Under the pieces are notes generated by a model. That model did not search any database. It saw only the letters and a list, made by a program, of their open reading frames with translations, and was not told the origin of the DNA. A DNA stretch of 45,034 nucleotides from the NCBI GenBank assembly GCA_938002255.1, contig CALLAL010000014.1, positions 1 through 45,034 on the forward strand. Direction: 5' to 3'. Source of the stretch: an uncultured bacterium. Lineage in GTDB: Bacteria > Desulfobacterota > BSN033 > UBA1163. Shown here one piece after another: positions 1 to 7,219 of this stretch. Position numbers and translations under genes: made by a program. How positions within the stretch are numbered: the first letter of the stretch is position 1; each line of letters starts with the position of its first letter.

Positions 1-215
1 GTCTCTGTCCCGGTATATTTAAATTGTATTCTCGTTAGAGGACGGGTTCCATTAAAACAAGGATTGAAACTGATCTCGTCTGCATGGAGTTTTCTTGCTA
101 TATCAGTTAGAGGACGGGTTCCATTAAAACAAGGATTGAAACAATAATGCTGCATACGCCCTCGCTCAGGTCCATACGGTTAGAGGACGGGTTCCATTAA
201 AACAAGGATTGAAAC
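1..215 (+). CRISPR. CRISPR array, 3' part (three intact repeats)
   Basis: Three identical 37-bp repeats lie at 34-70, 106-142 and 179-215. Each begins GTTAGAGGACGGG and ends CAAGGATTGAAAC. They are separated by spacers of 35 bp (71-105) and 36 bp (143-178). Bases 1-33 are probably the end of another spacer, so the array continues to the left of the window. The ATTGAAAC end is typical of the 5' handle of type I and type III crRNAs. This suggests transcription left to right, with the leader outside the window and this being the old, trailer end. No cas gene is visible here, so the subtype cannot be given. Confidence 0.95.
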
Positions 216-237
216 CGGAACACAGGGGGGAGTGACG

Positions 238-393
238 ATGAGCGAAAAATTTGCGAAACTAATCGAAAAGGAAATCGGAGTTCGGAGGGGAACAAAATGG
301 GTGCAATCATTGCAAAACCAAATTGCTGGGATAGGGAGTGCAAACATTTTCGCGGACTTAAAATGTTCGACCCTGATGACCCATGGTCATTAG
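238..393 (+). CDS. possible 51-aa ORF in the CRISPR insert
   Basis: A short ATG frame of 51 codons is preceded by a G-rich stretch (GGGGGGAG) at a plausible ribosome-binding distance. Its first 20 residues are charged and look protein-like (MSEKFAKLIEKE). After that it overlaps the better-supported frame that starts at 297 by almost 100 bases, and its C-terminal half looks like an out-of-frame reading. It may be the 5' remnant of a phage-type gene that has lost its natural end. Family unknown; coding status doubtful. Confidence 0.25.
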   Translation: MSEKFAKLIEKEIGVRRGTKWVQSLQNQIAGIGSANIFADLKCSTLMTHGH

Positions 394-536
394 TGCCAGT
401 CTGTAAAGCATTCCCTGATGGTATTCCCGATGACATTGCTTACGGGGATAATCTACACTTCACACCTTACCCTGGTGACCGTGGAATCCGTTACGAACCA
501 GTGCAAAAAGGAGGTAAAAATGCAAAAGGAAATTAA
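297..536 (+). CDS. small Cys-containing phage-like hypothetical protein
   Basis: This 79-residue protein starts at an ATG preceded by GGAGGGG at good spacing. It is rich in features of small proteins I associate with phage and prophage regions: an N-terminal CxxxCxxF-type segment (Cys10, Cys15), a later Cys in PVCKAFPDGIPDD, and a PGDRGIRYEP stretch near the end. No function is known to me. The gene lies between the last intact CRISPR repeat and a decayed repeat copy, a place normally occupied by a spacer of about 36 bp. Its 3' end overlaps the start of the next small frame, as in a compact phage operon. The family recognition is from memory and was not checked by search. Confidence 0.55.
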   Translation: MGAIIAKPNCWDRECKHFRGLKMFDPDDPWSLVPVCKAFPDGIPDDIAYGDNLHFTPYPGDRGIRYEPVQKGGKNAKGN

Positions 537-636
537 AGAATTCACTGCTTAGGTTAAAGAATTCAATGAGCATGATTTGACGGTCGTCCATTTTATAAGC
601 ACTGAAACGAGGGATCGTGGCGGAGATATTAGTTAG
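520..636 (+). pseudogene. broken small ORF with in-frame amber codon
   Basis: A start ATG sits behind a good GGAGG (510-514) inside the end of the preceding frame. The reading frame meets TAG at 550-552 after ten codons, then stays open in the same frame for 27 more codons of plausible protein (VKEFNEHDLTVVHF...). It stops at 634-636, inside the decayed CRISPR repeat. The lysine/glutamate-rich segments on both sides of the amber codon (KEIKEF, VKEF) suggest one original gene with a nonsense mutation, cut off at its 3' end by the repeat. TAG ends other genes in this window, for example at 19052-19054, so recoding is not indicated. Confidence 0.45.
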
Positions 637-658
637 AGGATATGTCAAGGATTGACAC
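632..658 (+). repeat. decayed copy of the CRISPR repeat
   Basis: The first nine bases (632-640, GTTAGAGGA) match the 5' end of the repeat exactly. The last thirteen (646-658, CAAGGATTGACAC) match its 3' end with one substitution. The 15-base middle is reduced to five bases, giving 27 bp instead of 37. Degenerate terminal repeats are normal at the trailer end of arrays. The distance from the last intact repeat is not normal: 416 bp against 35-36 bp for the spacers. Confidence 0.8.
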
Positions 659-686
659 AAGCCCACCTGTGAGATAGGTGGGCTTT
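659..686. terminator. strong hairpin after the CRISPR array
   Basis: AAGCCCACCT (659-668) and AGGTGGGCTT (676-685) form a perfect 10-bp stem with a 7-base loop, followed by only a short T run. It lies just past the decayed repeat on one side and beyond the 3' end of the octaheme cytochrome gene on the other. It could end transcription from both directions. The weak T tract lowers confidence in the intrinsic mechanism. Confidence 0.55.
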
Positions 687-743
687 CGGGTGAAGTAGAA
701 GTTTTTCTTTCTCTGATGAAGGGAACTCGGGTGCGGAGGAGGT

Positions 744-2084
744 TCAATTTTTAACGGAGAAGAGAGCTTCGAAGGCTTTCACTCCTTTTTCATAACCTGC
801 CCTGTCGTTTCTCCATTCCGTATGACATCCATTACATGAATTGGGAACCACATTTTTAGGATCCTTTTCAAACATCTCGAGACTGACTCTGGGCCGAATA
901 ATACCAAAATCATGATTATGAATGTCACCTACTTCTGCGGAAGCGGCTGTTTTAACTAAATGGCAAGAGGAACATCGACTGGTGCCTCGGGTTTCAGGCG
1001 CATAGTTATGTTTGGTATGAATTCGGATGGCTGAGGGTGTTGCAAATCTCTTGTCCTTTCCATGACAGGATAGACAGAGAGAATTATTGTGGTCGGCTTT
1101 GGTTAACTGGGATCGGCTGGGTCCTCCATGGGGATTGTGGCAATCGAAACAGAGCACACGAGCATAAAAGTGTTTACTTTTCTGGAAGTCAAGCCACTGC
1201 TGGTGATGAGACTTGGAATGGGCTTGGGGGTCTCCCCACAGTCCGGGTTTAAACTGGTAGTAGTCGGCAAGGGGTTCTCCGAGCTTGTAAGGCTTATTCT
1301 CTTTATCGTTCCAGGGATATTCAAAGATCCCATCAGGAACACTCACCCCTCTTGAATGACACTGACCACAAACTTCAAGCGCTCTTTCATAAGGGAGTTT
1401 CCGCGGGTGAATGATTCTCCCTCTGGTTTTGGGCGATTTGATGTGTTCCGACCCCGGACCATGACATTTCTCACAACCCGTATTCAGTTCCACATATTTT
1501 GACTCGTATCCTGAGTCTATTTTTTTTAACTCGAGTCCCGTGTTATGACATCCAGCGCAACTCATTTCAAAGGATTTTCCAACGGGAGGTTGTTTCAGGC
1601 TACCGTCCTCGTTGTACCAGTAATGTAAATTGTAGGGGACCCACCGGGAAGTCGCCTGGTTCCATTGAAAAGGTAGAAGGTAGTGATGATTTCCAATCTT
1701 AACCTGATAGCGTTGTTTCCAGCCCCACCCTCCGTAGGTTCTTACTACTGGATAAGTGACCTCTTTGTTAGGATCTTTTGCATCCACCAGTATGGCTTGA
1801 TAGACCTGCCCCGGTCCTTCTTCCAATTTGATGATGACTTCTGGAATATTTCCTGCTTTCAGTTTGATCATTCCCTTCCAGTTCACCACGAGAGTATCGT
1901 TCGTGCGACTTAAAATTTGCTGAGATTTATTGTGGAGGGTATCCTTCCACATCTCGTAGATCGAAGGGTGGCAGGACATACATTTTTTTGAGCCGACATA
2001 GGCAGCCTGAGCCAAGGATAAGGAAGGGTTAAAGATGAGAACGAAAAAGGAAAACAGAGAAACGAATAAGGAACGCCCTTTCAT
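744..2084 (-). CDS. octaheme c-type cytochrome, secreted
   Basis: A signal peptide (residues 1-26, hydrophobic, ending SLAQA) is followed by eight CXXCH heme motifs at about residues 35, 176, 204, 239, 312, 337, 371 and 417. The CHGPGSEH segment after the third motif resembles cytochrome c554-type and related multiheme proteins. The protein should be periplasmic and carry electrons. The long stretch between hemes 1 and 2 (residues 40-175) has no heme and looks like a beta-rich domain. The gene has a GGAGG site a few bases before its ATG. It is the last gene of the redox cluster, separated from the pentaheme gene by about 125 bp. It has neither the size nor the motifs by which I would recognise hydroxylamine oxidoreductase or octaheme nitrite reductase. 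Substrate unknown. Confidence 0.9.
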   Translation of the reverse strand: MKGRSLFVSLFSFFVLIFNPSLSLAQAAYVGSKKCMSCHPSIYEMWKDTLHNKSQQILSRTNDTLVVNWKGMIKLKAGNIPEVIIKLEEGPGQVYQAILVDAKDPNKEVTYPVVRTYGGWGWKQRYQVKIGNHHYLLPFQWNQATSRWVPYNLHYWYNEDGSLKQPPVGKSFEMSCAGCHNTGLELKKIDSGYESKYVELNTGCEKCHGPGSEHIKSPKTRGRIIHPRKLPYERALEVCGQCHSRGVSVPDGIFEYPWNDKENKPYKLGEPLADYYQFKPGLWGDPQAHSKSHHQQWLDFQKSKHFYARVLCFDCHNPHGGPSRSQLTKADHNNSLCLSCHGKDKRFATPSAIRIHTKHNYAPETRGTSRCSSCHLVKTAASAEVGDIHNHDFGIIRPRVSLEMFEKDPKNVVPNSCNGCHTEWRNDRAGYEKGVKAFEALFSVKN

Positions 2085-2113
2085 CAGAATGAACCTCCTT
2101 TCGTATCGGAAAT

Positions 2114-2142
2114 AAAAAAAGGGATAAACCGATTGAATCGGT
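2114..2142 (-). promoter_or_regulatory. inverted repeat with T tract upstream of octaheme gene
   Basis: ACCGATT and AATCGGT (2128-2142) form a 15-bp dyad with one central base. On the minus strand it is followed after a few bases by a run of seven T (2120-2114). It stands between the pentaheme gene and the octaheme gene. It could be a weak terminator that attenuates transcription into the last gene, or an operator. The sequence alone does not decide. Confidence 0.35.
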
Positions 2143-2208
2143 ACCCCCCCATTGATTTAAACTCGAATTACCCCTGAACTTTAAATAATACAATAAACCA
2201 TTAGATTT

Positions 2209-3030
2209 TTAGGGATAAGGGATCAACCCTTTTCGCGCGAGAGAGATATGTTCCTCCTTTGGAATATGGGCCTTGTGGCAGCGGGTACAGGATTTTAAAG
2301 CATTCTCCCTGGCGATTTTCCCTCCTTCAGCCGCCTCCTTTCCCATCATCATCTCCTGATACTTTTCTCCAGGGCCATGGCAGGCTTCACACCCCACATT
2401 TTCTTCTTTATAGGTTTTCTGGTCCGGGGTATAACCGGTGGTGTGGCAGGGCGTGCATAAGGTGATATCCTTTTCGGTTCGGATACGGGAAAAGGCGTGT
2501 TTGGCCATGGCGGAGTGCCTCCAGGCCGATACATGCTTTGGATCAAGACCTGCATGACATGCAATGCAAGACTCAGAGCCAGTATAAGCGGCTTCCTCTT
2601 GGATAAAGAAAGGCCTCTCCTTTCGGGCAGCTTCTTCGGGCAAAAGAGGAGCTGTTTTCTCCCAACTTCGGATAAAAGCGACCAATTGGTGGATTTGCTC
2701 CGGATTGAGGGGTCCCCCCTCTCTATCCCCAAGGGCGGTCATTCCAGTACGAGGAATTCCCCTTTCGATCAATTTATAAAGGAGCGCATCTTCCACAGTT
2801 TCGAGATATTTTTTTGAATTGATCGCCCTGATCCTCTTCTGGGCTCCACCTGTTTCTCCGTGACATCGGGCACAATGGGTGAGATAGAGGGCTTTTCCTT
2901 TTTGGGCGGCCTGAGCTTTCATCCGCTCAGTTTCGATTCTGACACGACGGGGTTCAAGAAGCCAGTAGAGACTCAGGAAAAAAGCAATGGCCAGAGTTAA
3001 TAAGGTGGCGAGGAGAATCTTTTTGTCCAT
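2209..3030 (-). CDS. membrane-anchored pentaheme cytochrome c (class I + multiheme fusion)
   Basis: The 273-residue protein starts with an N-terminal membrane helix (about 5-25). A class I cytochrome c domain follows, with CARCH at 53-57 and a probable Met ligand near residue 97 (RTGMTALGD). The C-terminal half has four more heme motifs: CIACH (155), CTPCH (192), CEACH (214) and CTRCH (248), with CHGPGEK as in cytochrome c554-like proteins. It follows the Rieske gene with a gap of only eight bases. It therefore probably takes the place of cytochrome c1 as electron acceptor of the cytochrome b/Rieske complex and passes electrons on to periplasmic carriers. That role is inferred from position and domain make-up. 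Confidence 0.88.
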   Translation of the reverse strand: MDKKILLATLLTLAIAFFLSLYWLLEPRRVRIETERMKAQAAQKGKALYLTHCARCHGETGGAQKRIRAINSKKYLETVEDALLYKLIERGIPRTGMTALGDREGGPLNPEQIHQLVAFIRSWEKTAPLLPEEAARKERPFFIQEEAAYTGSESCIACHAGLDPKHVSAWRHSAMAKHAFSRIRTEKDITLCTPCHTTGYTPDQKTYKEENVGCEACHGPGEKYQEMMMGKEAAEGGKIARENALKSCTRCHKAHIPKEEHISLARKGLIPYP

Positions 3031-3038
3031 TCTTCCTT

Positions 3039-3557
3039 CTAATCTTTAACCATCTGAGAGGGATCAAATTTCTTTCTTTCTACGGGGGCTCCTGTATCAA
3101 TGACCAATTTCTCCTCCACGATTTGAATTTTATAAAGATCTAAAGGACGTGGAGGAGGACCCTCGAGGACCTCTCCATACCGGTTGAACTTGGCTCCGTG
3201 GCAGGGACATTCAAACTTCTTAAGGATTTCGTTCCAGTGGACCACACAATTGAGATGAGTACAAACCGCAGAAAATGCCAAAAACCCTTCATCAGTTTTT
3301 TCGATAAAGACCCTCTCTTTACGGAAATAGACCACTTCGTTCACCTTGAAGTCACTTACCTTTCCTGCAATCAGCACTTTTTCGCCCTTGCTTTCCCTCT
3401 TCCTCGGCCAGAGGAAAGCGAGCGTTCCAAAGATCAATTCACCCATGACGATAATGCCTGCTCCAACCCAGGCATAGCCCATTAGTTTTCGCCGTGAGAT
3501 CGTTCGGTTTGTTGACATCGATGGATCCATTTCTCCGATTCTTTCAGTTGAAATCAC
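3039..3557 (-). CDS. Rieske [2Fe-2S] protein
   Basis: The two cluster-binding boxes are present: CTHLNC (residues 99-104) and CPCHGAKF (117-124). These give the two Cys and two His ligands and the disulfide pair of a high-potential Rieske protein. An N-terminal segment with SRRKLMG and a following membrane helix (about 29-50) looks like an uncleaved Tat signal anchor, as is usual for Rieske subunits. The first possible start is a GTG at 3557. ATG codons at 3530 and 3518 are alternatives, and the ribosome-binding site does not clearly choose between them. The gene follows the cytochrome b C-terminal gene by about 26 bases and precedes the pentaheme cytochrome. This makes a bc-type quinol oxidase set. 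Confidence 0.95.
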   Translation of the reverse strand: MISTERIGEMDPSMSTNRTISRRKLMGYAWVGAGIIVMGELIFGTLAFLWPRKRESKGEKVLIAGKVSDFKVNEVVYFRKERVFIEKTDEGFLAFSAVCTHLNCVVHWNEILKKFECPCHGAKFNRYGEVLEGPPPRPLDLYKIQIVEEKLVIDTGAPVERKKFDPSQMVKD

Positions 3558-3583
3558 AACAGGGGAATCCTCTCAAACAGGGT

Positions 3584-4138
3584 TTACCTCCACGGGAGAA
3601 CAAAATCCCAATTCGCTCCTCTAAAAAGAGATCCAATCAGAGTAAAGATCAGGGCTCCCACGATAAAGGAGGTGAATAAAAGGATCAACACTTTTCGTCT
3701 CTCACCACCGACCAGAATTCGATTGAAAAGAGTCCCCAGTCTTGTTTTAGGTTTTCGGTCGATATAAGGAATTGAGACAAGCCAGAGGATGAGCAGAAGA
3801 GGGATGATGATCCCTGGGATGACCGGCTTGTCCGTGTAATGGATTAATTCCTGGATGCCTGTAAAATACCAGGGGGCTTTACCGGGGTTAGGAGTCACCA
3901 GAGGATTGGCAATGTCTTCAAGGGGTGCATCAAAGAAGAGGGACAGGAGAAAAAGAGCAAGGATAACGGAAAGCGTACAGATGATCATTAGCAGAAAGTA
4001 GTGGGGAAAGGTCTCCACCGTATCCTCTGGAACCTTCTCGACCAGGGGAGAGGTTCCATCCACCAACTCCATCAGACCATACGTTTTGTTAGGATCTTTA
4101 ATAAAAATCTTAGTGCTCTCTTGGGACGTCATAGCCAC
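3584..4138 (-). CDS. cytochrome b C-terminal subunit (subunit IV-like)
   Basis: This 184-residue protein matches the C-terminal half of cytochrome b, corresponding to subunit IV of b6f complexes. It has ANPLVTPNPGKAPWYFTGIQ around residues 77-97, where the PEWY-like quinol-site loop is expected, here as APWYF. Three hydrophobic segments lie at about 47-69, 108-125 and 150-172. The N-terminal about 45 residues are soluble. It directly follows the cytochrome b N-terminal gene and precedes the Rieske gene. It should form part of the Qo site of the complex. Confidence 0.92.
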   Translation of the reverse strand: MAMTSQESTKIFIKDPNKTYGLMELVDGTSPLVEKVPEDTVETFPHYFLLMIICTLSVILALFLLSLFFDAPLEDIANPLVTPNPGKAPWYFTGIQELIHYTDKPVIPGIIIPLLLILWLVSIPYIDRKPKTRLGTLFNRILVGGERRKVLILLFTSFIVGALIFTLIGSLFRGANWDFVLPWR

Positions 4139-4185
4139 CTCAATATCGATTGCAGAACTCCGGACCCATCACGCCAGGTCCTCCG

Positions 4186-4905
4186 TCAAAGGGGATCTGA
4201 AATTCCACCGTCTTTTCTTACCCTCCAGAAGTGAATCGCCATTAAAAGAGCTGTCAAAAAAGGAAGAACGACGCAATGCAATACATAGAATCGAAGCAAT
4301 GCCTCATGGCCCACTTCGTCCGCCCCTAACATAAAGAAGCGAATTTGTTTTCCTATGATGGGCGTATAGCTCATAATCGTTGTCCCAACCGTGATGCCCC
4401 AGTAGGCCAGTTGATCCCAGGGTAGAAGATATCCGGTATAACTCAGGGCAAGGGTGAGAATCAGAAGCAGGATCCCGATGACCCAGTTAAACTCCCTCGG
4501 TGGCCTGTAGGAACGTGTATAGAAGACTCTGACCATATGGAGGAAGACCGTGAGGACCATCCCGTGGGCGGACCAGCGATGGAGATTCCTTAAAATTTTG
4601 CCGTTATAAACGAGGGCGAGAGCCTGCATGTCAAAGTAAGCCCGTTCAATCGAGGGAGTGTAGAGAAACATGAGAAGAAAACCGGTGAGAGTGAGAAGAA
4701 TGAAGAGAAGGCATGAGATCCCCCCGAGACAGAAGGTATAAGAGATACGGAGACCGTGACGTTTCATCTTTACGGGGAAGATGTGGAGAAAAAAGCTATT
4801 AAAGATAAACAGCGATTTTTTTAGATCCGTATCCGGTATTCCGGTCCTGAAAATGGATCGCCACACGGCAGATTCTGAAATGCCCTGAAGGATTCCCTTC
4901 TTCAT
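4186..4905 (-). CDS. cytochrome b N-terminal subunit (b6-like)
   Basis: The protein is 239 residues from the ATG at 4905. That ATG overlaps the stop of the upstream flavoprotein gene (ATGA), so translation is likely coupled. An upstream in-frame extension to 5004 lies inside that gene and was not used. Four transmembrane helices are visible. The two pairs of heme-b histidines are in place: HRW...FLH in the second helix, 14 residues apart, and LHC...AIH in the fourth. [16 protein letters not shown] is the conserved quinol-site segment. Together with the C-terminal subunit and the Rieske protein this makes a split cytochrome b of the b6/subunit IV kind. The coupling to a pyridine-nucleotide flavoprotein gene is unusual. 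Confidence 0.93.
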   Translation of the reverse strand: MKKGILQGISESAVWRSIFRTGIPDTDLKKSLFIFNSFFLHIFPVKMKRHGLRISYTFCLGGISCLLFILLTLTGFLLMFLYTPSIERAYFDMQALALVYNGKILRNLHRWSAHGMVLTVFLHMVRVFYTRSYRPPREFNWVIGILLLILTLALSYTGYLLPWDQLAYWGITVGTTIMSYTPIIGKQIRFFMLGADEVGHEALLRFYVLHCVVLPFLTALLMAIHFWRVRKDGGISDPL

Positions 4906-6680
4906 TTTTTCTCTTCCGTATAAAGCCATGACCCCCGATGATACTCTTCCATGGTGATCGCACCAGTGGGACATCGCCGGGCACACAGTCCGCACTGTAT
5001 GCACCTGGATTCATCTTTGATCATCGCAGTGGCATGGTTGAGGTGCGCTGCCTCTTCCCATGACACCCCATAAAGAGATTTCACCAAGTCCGAGAGTTTC
5101 TCATCGGCCTCCATCTCATCCAGCCTTGCCATACGAAGACAAAATTTAGGACAGATGTCAACACACCCGCCGCAGAGGATACATTTGGTTCGATCGAAAA
5201 CGGTAAAGAGATGACATTGGAGGCACCGTTTTGCTTCTGTTTCAGCCTCTTCCTTTGTAAATCCCAGCTCCACCTCTTTTTCAAATTCCCTTCGTTCCTT
5301 GATGGGAAGGGTTTTCATCCTCTGCCGGGGGATCTTTTCCATATCAAGATCGATTTTCACCTCAGGAACTGGCGTAAAGAAAGAGGGAGTTTCCAAAAAG
5401 GTTTCCCCACTTAGATATTGGTGGATAGAAAGAGCAGCTTTCCTTGCATCTGCAATGACGTGGATCACATCCCTGGGACCGGTGACAAAATCTCCCCCAG
5501 CAAAAATGCCTGGGACATTGGTTTCAAATGTCCCAGGATTGACAACCAGCCGATCCCATTTTGAGATTTCAAGACCAATCTCTTCTGGAAGGAAGGAGAT
5601 ATCAGGGGATTGGCTGACCGCCGGTATGAGCAAGTCAATATCGATATCAAATTCTGAGCCCTCAATCGGAACAGGCCTTCGCCGACCATCCCTCTCGGGT
5701 TCTCCTAATCGATTTTTTATGCAACGGATGCCGGATACTCTGACTCCGTCCTTAGAAAGCACTCGAATTGGCTGGGTCAGGTAATAAATTTTGATTCCTT
5801 CTTCTTCCACCTGCTCGAGCTCCCTTGGATCCACTGGCATTTCTTCCCTGGTCCTCCGGTAGAGGATCATAACCTCTTTTGCTCCCAGTCGATGGGAAGA
5901 GCGTGCTGCATCCATGGCAGTGTTTCCCCCACCCACCACCGCCACCTTTGAACCTATGTGGAATTCTTCCTTGAGGTTAACCCTTCTCATAAAGGTGACG
6001 CCATGGATGACTCCCTGAAGATTCTCACCAGGAATTCCCAATGTCTCAGCCTTATGAGCTCCTGCGGCGATATAGACGGCATCATAATTTTTTTTTAAAT
6101 CTTCGAGTTTCATCTCTTTGCCAATAGGAGTCCCTGTCCGAATCTGAACACCCAACTGCCTTACCTCTCGAATGGCTTGATCCACCACTTCTCTCGGAAG
6201 ACGGTAAGGTGGAATTCCCACGTTGAGCATTCCACCCGGCATTTGAAACGATTCGTAAAGAGTAACCCGGTATCCCCATCTTGCAAGATCATTGGCTACG
6301 GTCAGTCCAGAGGGACCTGCCCCGACAATGGCGATGTGTTGTCCTTTTGAACCGAAGGATTGCTTGGATGGGAGAGAGGAGCTTTTATGATCGGCAGAGG
6401 CTCGCTTCAAAGAACAGATGGAGATAGGAGAGTCCATCAGGAGCCCTCGTCGGCACTTCTCCTCACAGGGATGAACGCAGATCCGTCCTAAAATGGCAGG
6501 GAAGAGGTTGTCCTCTCGATTGATTTTGAAGGCACGATCATAATCTTTGTGGATAATGGCTGATATGTATAGAGGAGCACGGGTATGGACCGGACAGGCA
6601 TTCTGGCACCCTATATTCTCCTCAAACCATTGGAGATTCGGGATCTGAATGCGAAATCGAGTCAAACCGTTTTTCCTCAC
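4902..6680 (-). CDS. GltD-like NAD(P)H flavoprotein with two C-terminal [4Fe-4S] clusters
   Basis: The 592-residue protein has the fold of the glutamate synthase small subunit. An N-terminal Cys-rich region (about 25-76: [18 protein letters not shown]) is followed by an FAD dinucleotide motif GAGPSG (119-124), an NAD(P) motif GGGNTA (250-255) and the FAD end motif GIFAGGD (391-397). A ferredoxin-like tail has CxxCxxCxxxC at 500-510 and 560-570. The start is GTG at 6680, overlapping the stop of the cyclic-nucleotide-binding gene (GTGA). The next gene, cytochrome b, overlaps its stop. No glutamate synthase large subunit is nearby. The context points to a subunit that passes electrons between NAD(P)H and the cytochrome b/Rieske complex; the direction of flow is unknown. 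Confidence 0.88.
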   Translation of the reverse strand: MRKNGLTRFRIQIPNLQWFEENIGCQNACPVHTRAPLYISAIIHKDYDRAFKINREDNLFPAILGRICVHPCEEKCRRGLLMDSPISICSLKRASADHKSSSLPSKQSFGSKGQHIAIVGAGPSGLTVANDLARWGYRVTLYESFQMPGGMLNVGIPPYRLPREVVDQAIREVRQLGVQIRTGTPIGKEMKLEDLKKNYDAVYIAAGAHKAETLGIPGENLQGVIHGVTFMRRVNLKEEFHIGSKVAVVGGGNTAMDAARSSHRLGAKEVMILYRRTREEMPVDPRELEQVEEEGIKIYYLTQPIRVLSKDGVRVSGIRCIKNRLGEPERDGRRRPVPIEGSEFDIDIDLLIPAVSQSPDISFLPEEIGLEISKWDRLVVNPGTFETNVPGIFAGGDFVTGPRDVIHVIADARKAALSIHQYLSGETFLETPSFFTPVPEVKIDLDMEKIPRQRMKTLPIKERREFEKEVELGFTKEEAETEAKRCLQCHLFTVFDRTKCILCGGCVDICPKFCLRMARLDEMEADEKLSDLVKSLYGVSWEEAAHLNHATAMIKDESRCIQCGLCARRCPTGAITMEEYHRGSWLYTEEKK

Positions 6681-7150
6681 GGTGTTTTAGGTTTCATCAT
6701 TTTAAAAAGATTCGGAATACCTGCTCTTAACTCATTGAGACGATTAAAATAGATAGAGGCCAACCTCTTCATTATCTCCATTCCGATTCTGGGATCCTCT
6801 TCCATCCTCTTCCTGACCGATTGAGCATCGAAAATGAGTACTTCCGAGGGCTTCAGGCAGTGAGCCGAAACATTGTAACGATAGGGTTCCATCAGGGAGG
6901 CCGTTCCAAAAACGGCACCTTCCTTATCAATTTTTGAAGTCATAAAATCGATCTTCTCCTGGGATATTACAGTCAGATCGATTGCTCCTTTGATCAAGAC
7001 ATAAAGGTGAGTGGCTTTTTCTCCATAGTTAAAAATGGTCTCTTCTGCCGGATAGGATCTGACAACGGATTCGGACAGGAGCAGGGAGAGCCGGGCTTCA
7101 TCCAGATTTCCAAAAAGTTCTGTCTTTTTCAACCACTCTACTGTGACCAT
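6677..7150 (-). CDS. stand-alone cyclic-nucleotide-binding domain protein
   Basis: This 157-residue protein is a single CRP-type cNMP-binding beta-barrel (about residues 6-125), followed by a short helix and tail. No helix-turn-helix follows, so it is not a typical DNA-binding regulator. The start is taken as the ATG at 7150, which has GGAG seven bases upstream; a TTG at 7162 is the other option. Its stop overlaps the GTG of the flavoprotein gene, which implies coupled synthesis. It may be a regulatory subunit of the redox complex. Which nucleotide it binds, if any, cannot be told: the phosphate-binding cassette (around EGAVFGTASLM) lacks the usual Arg. Confidence 0.8.
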   Translation of the reverse strand: MVTVEWLKKTELFGNLDEARLSLLLSESVVRSYPAEETIFNYGEKATHLYVLIKGAIDLTVISQEKIDFMTSKIDKEGAVFGTASLMEPYRYNVSAHCLKPSEVLIFDAQSVRKRMEEDPRIGMEIMKRLASIYFNRLNELRAGIPNLFKMMKPKTP

Positions 7151-7219
7151 CTCGGGCTCCAAAGATTTAGGGCTTCACAATTTAAATCGGCCATCCGTCA
7201 TCTAACATTCGAAAAAGTA

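Noticed and set aside
550-552. In-frame TAG as a pyrrolysine or other recoded codon
   Set aside because: TAG is the normal stop of other genes here, for example the NimA-like gene, and no recoding genes or signals are seen. A nonsense mutation in a decaying fragment is simpler.
460-747. 95-aa frame on the minus strand between the CRISPR array and the octaheme gene
   Set aside because: It overlaps the phage-like frame, the decayed repeat and the hairpin, and its composition is not protein-like.
744-2084. Octaheme protein as hydroxylamine oxidoreductase or octaheme nitrite/tetrathionate reductase
   Set aside because: All eight heme sites are plain CXXCH, the spacing differs, and I see none of the catalytic motifs of those enzymes.
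4906-5004. N-terminal extension of the cytochrome b gene
   Set aside because: It lies inside the flavoprotein gene and has no family features; the ATGA overlap at 4902-4905 gives a better start.
4902-6680. Glutamate synthase small subunit (gltD)
   Set aside because: No gltB is nearby, there is an added two-cluster ferredoxin tail, and the gene is coupled to cytochrome b.
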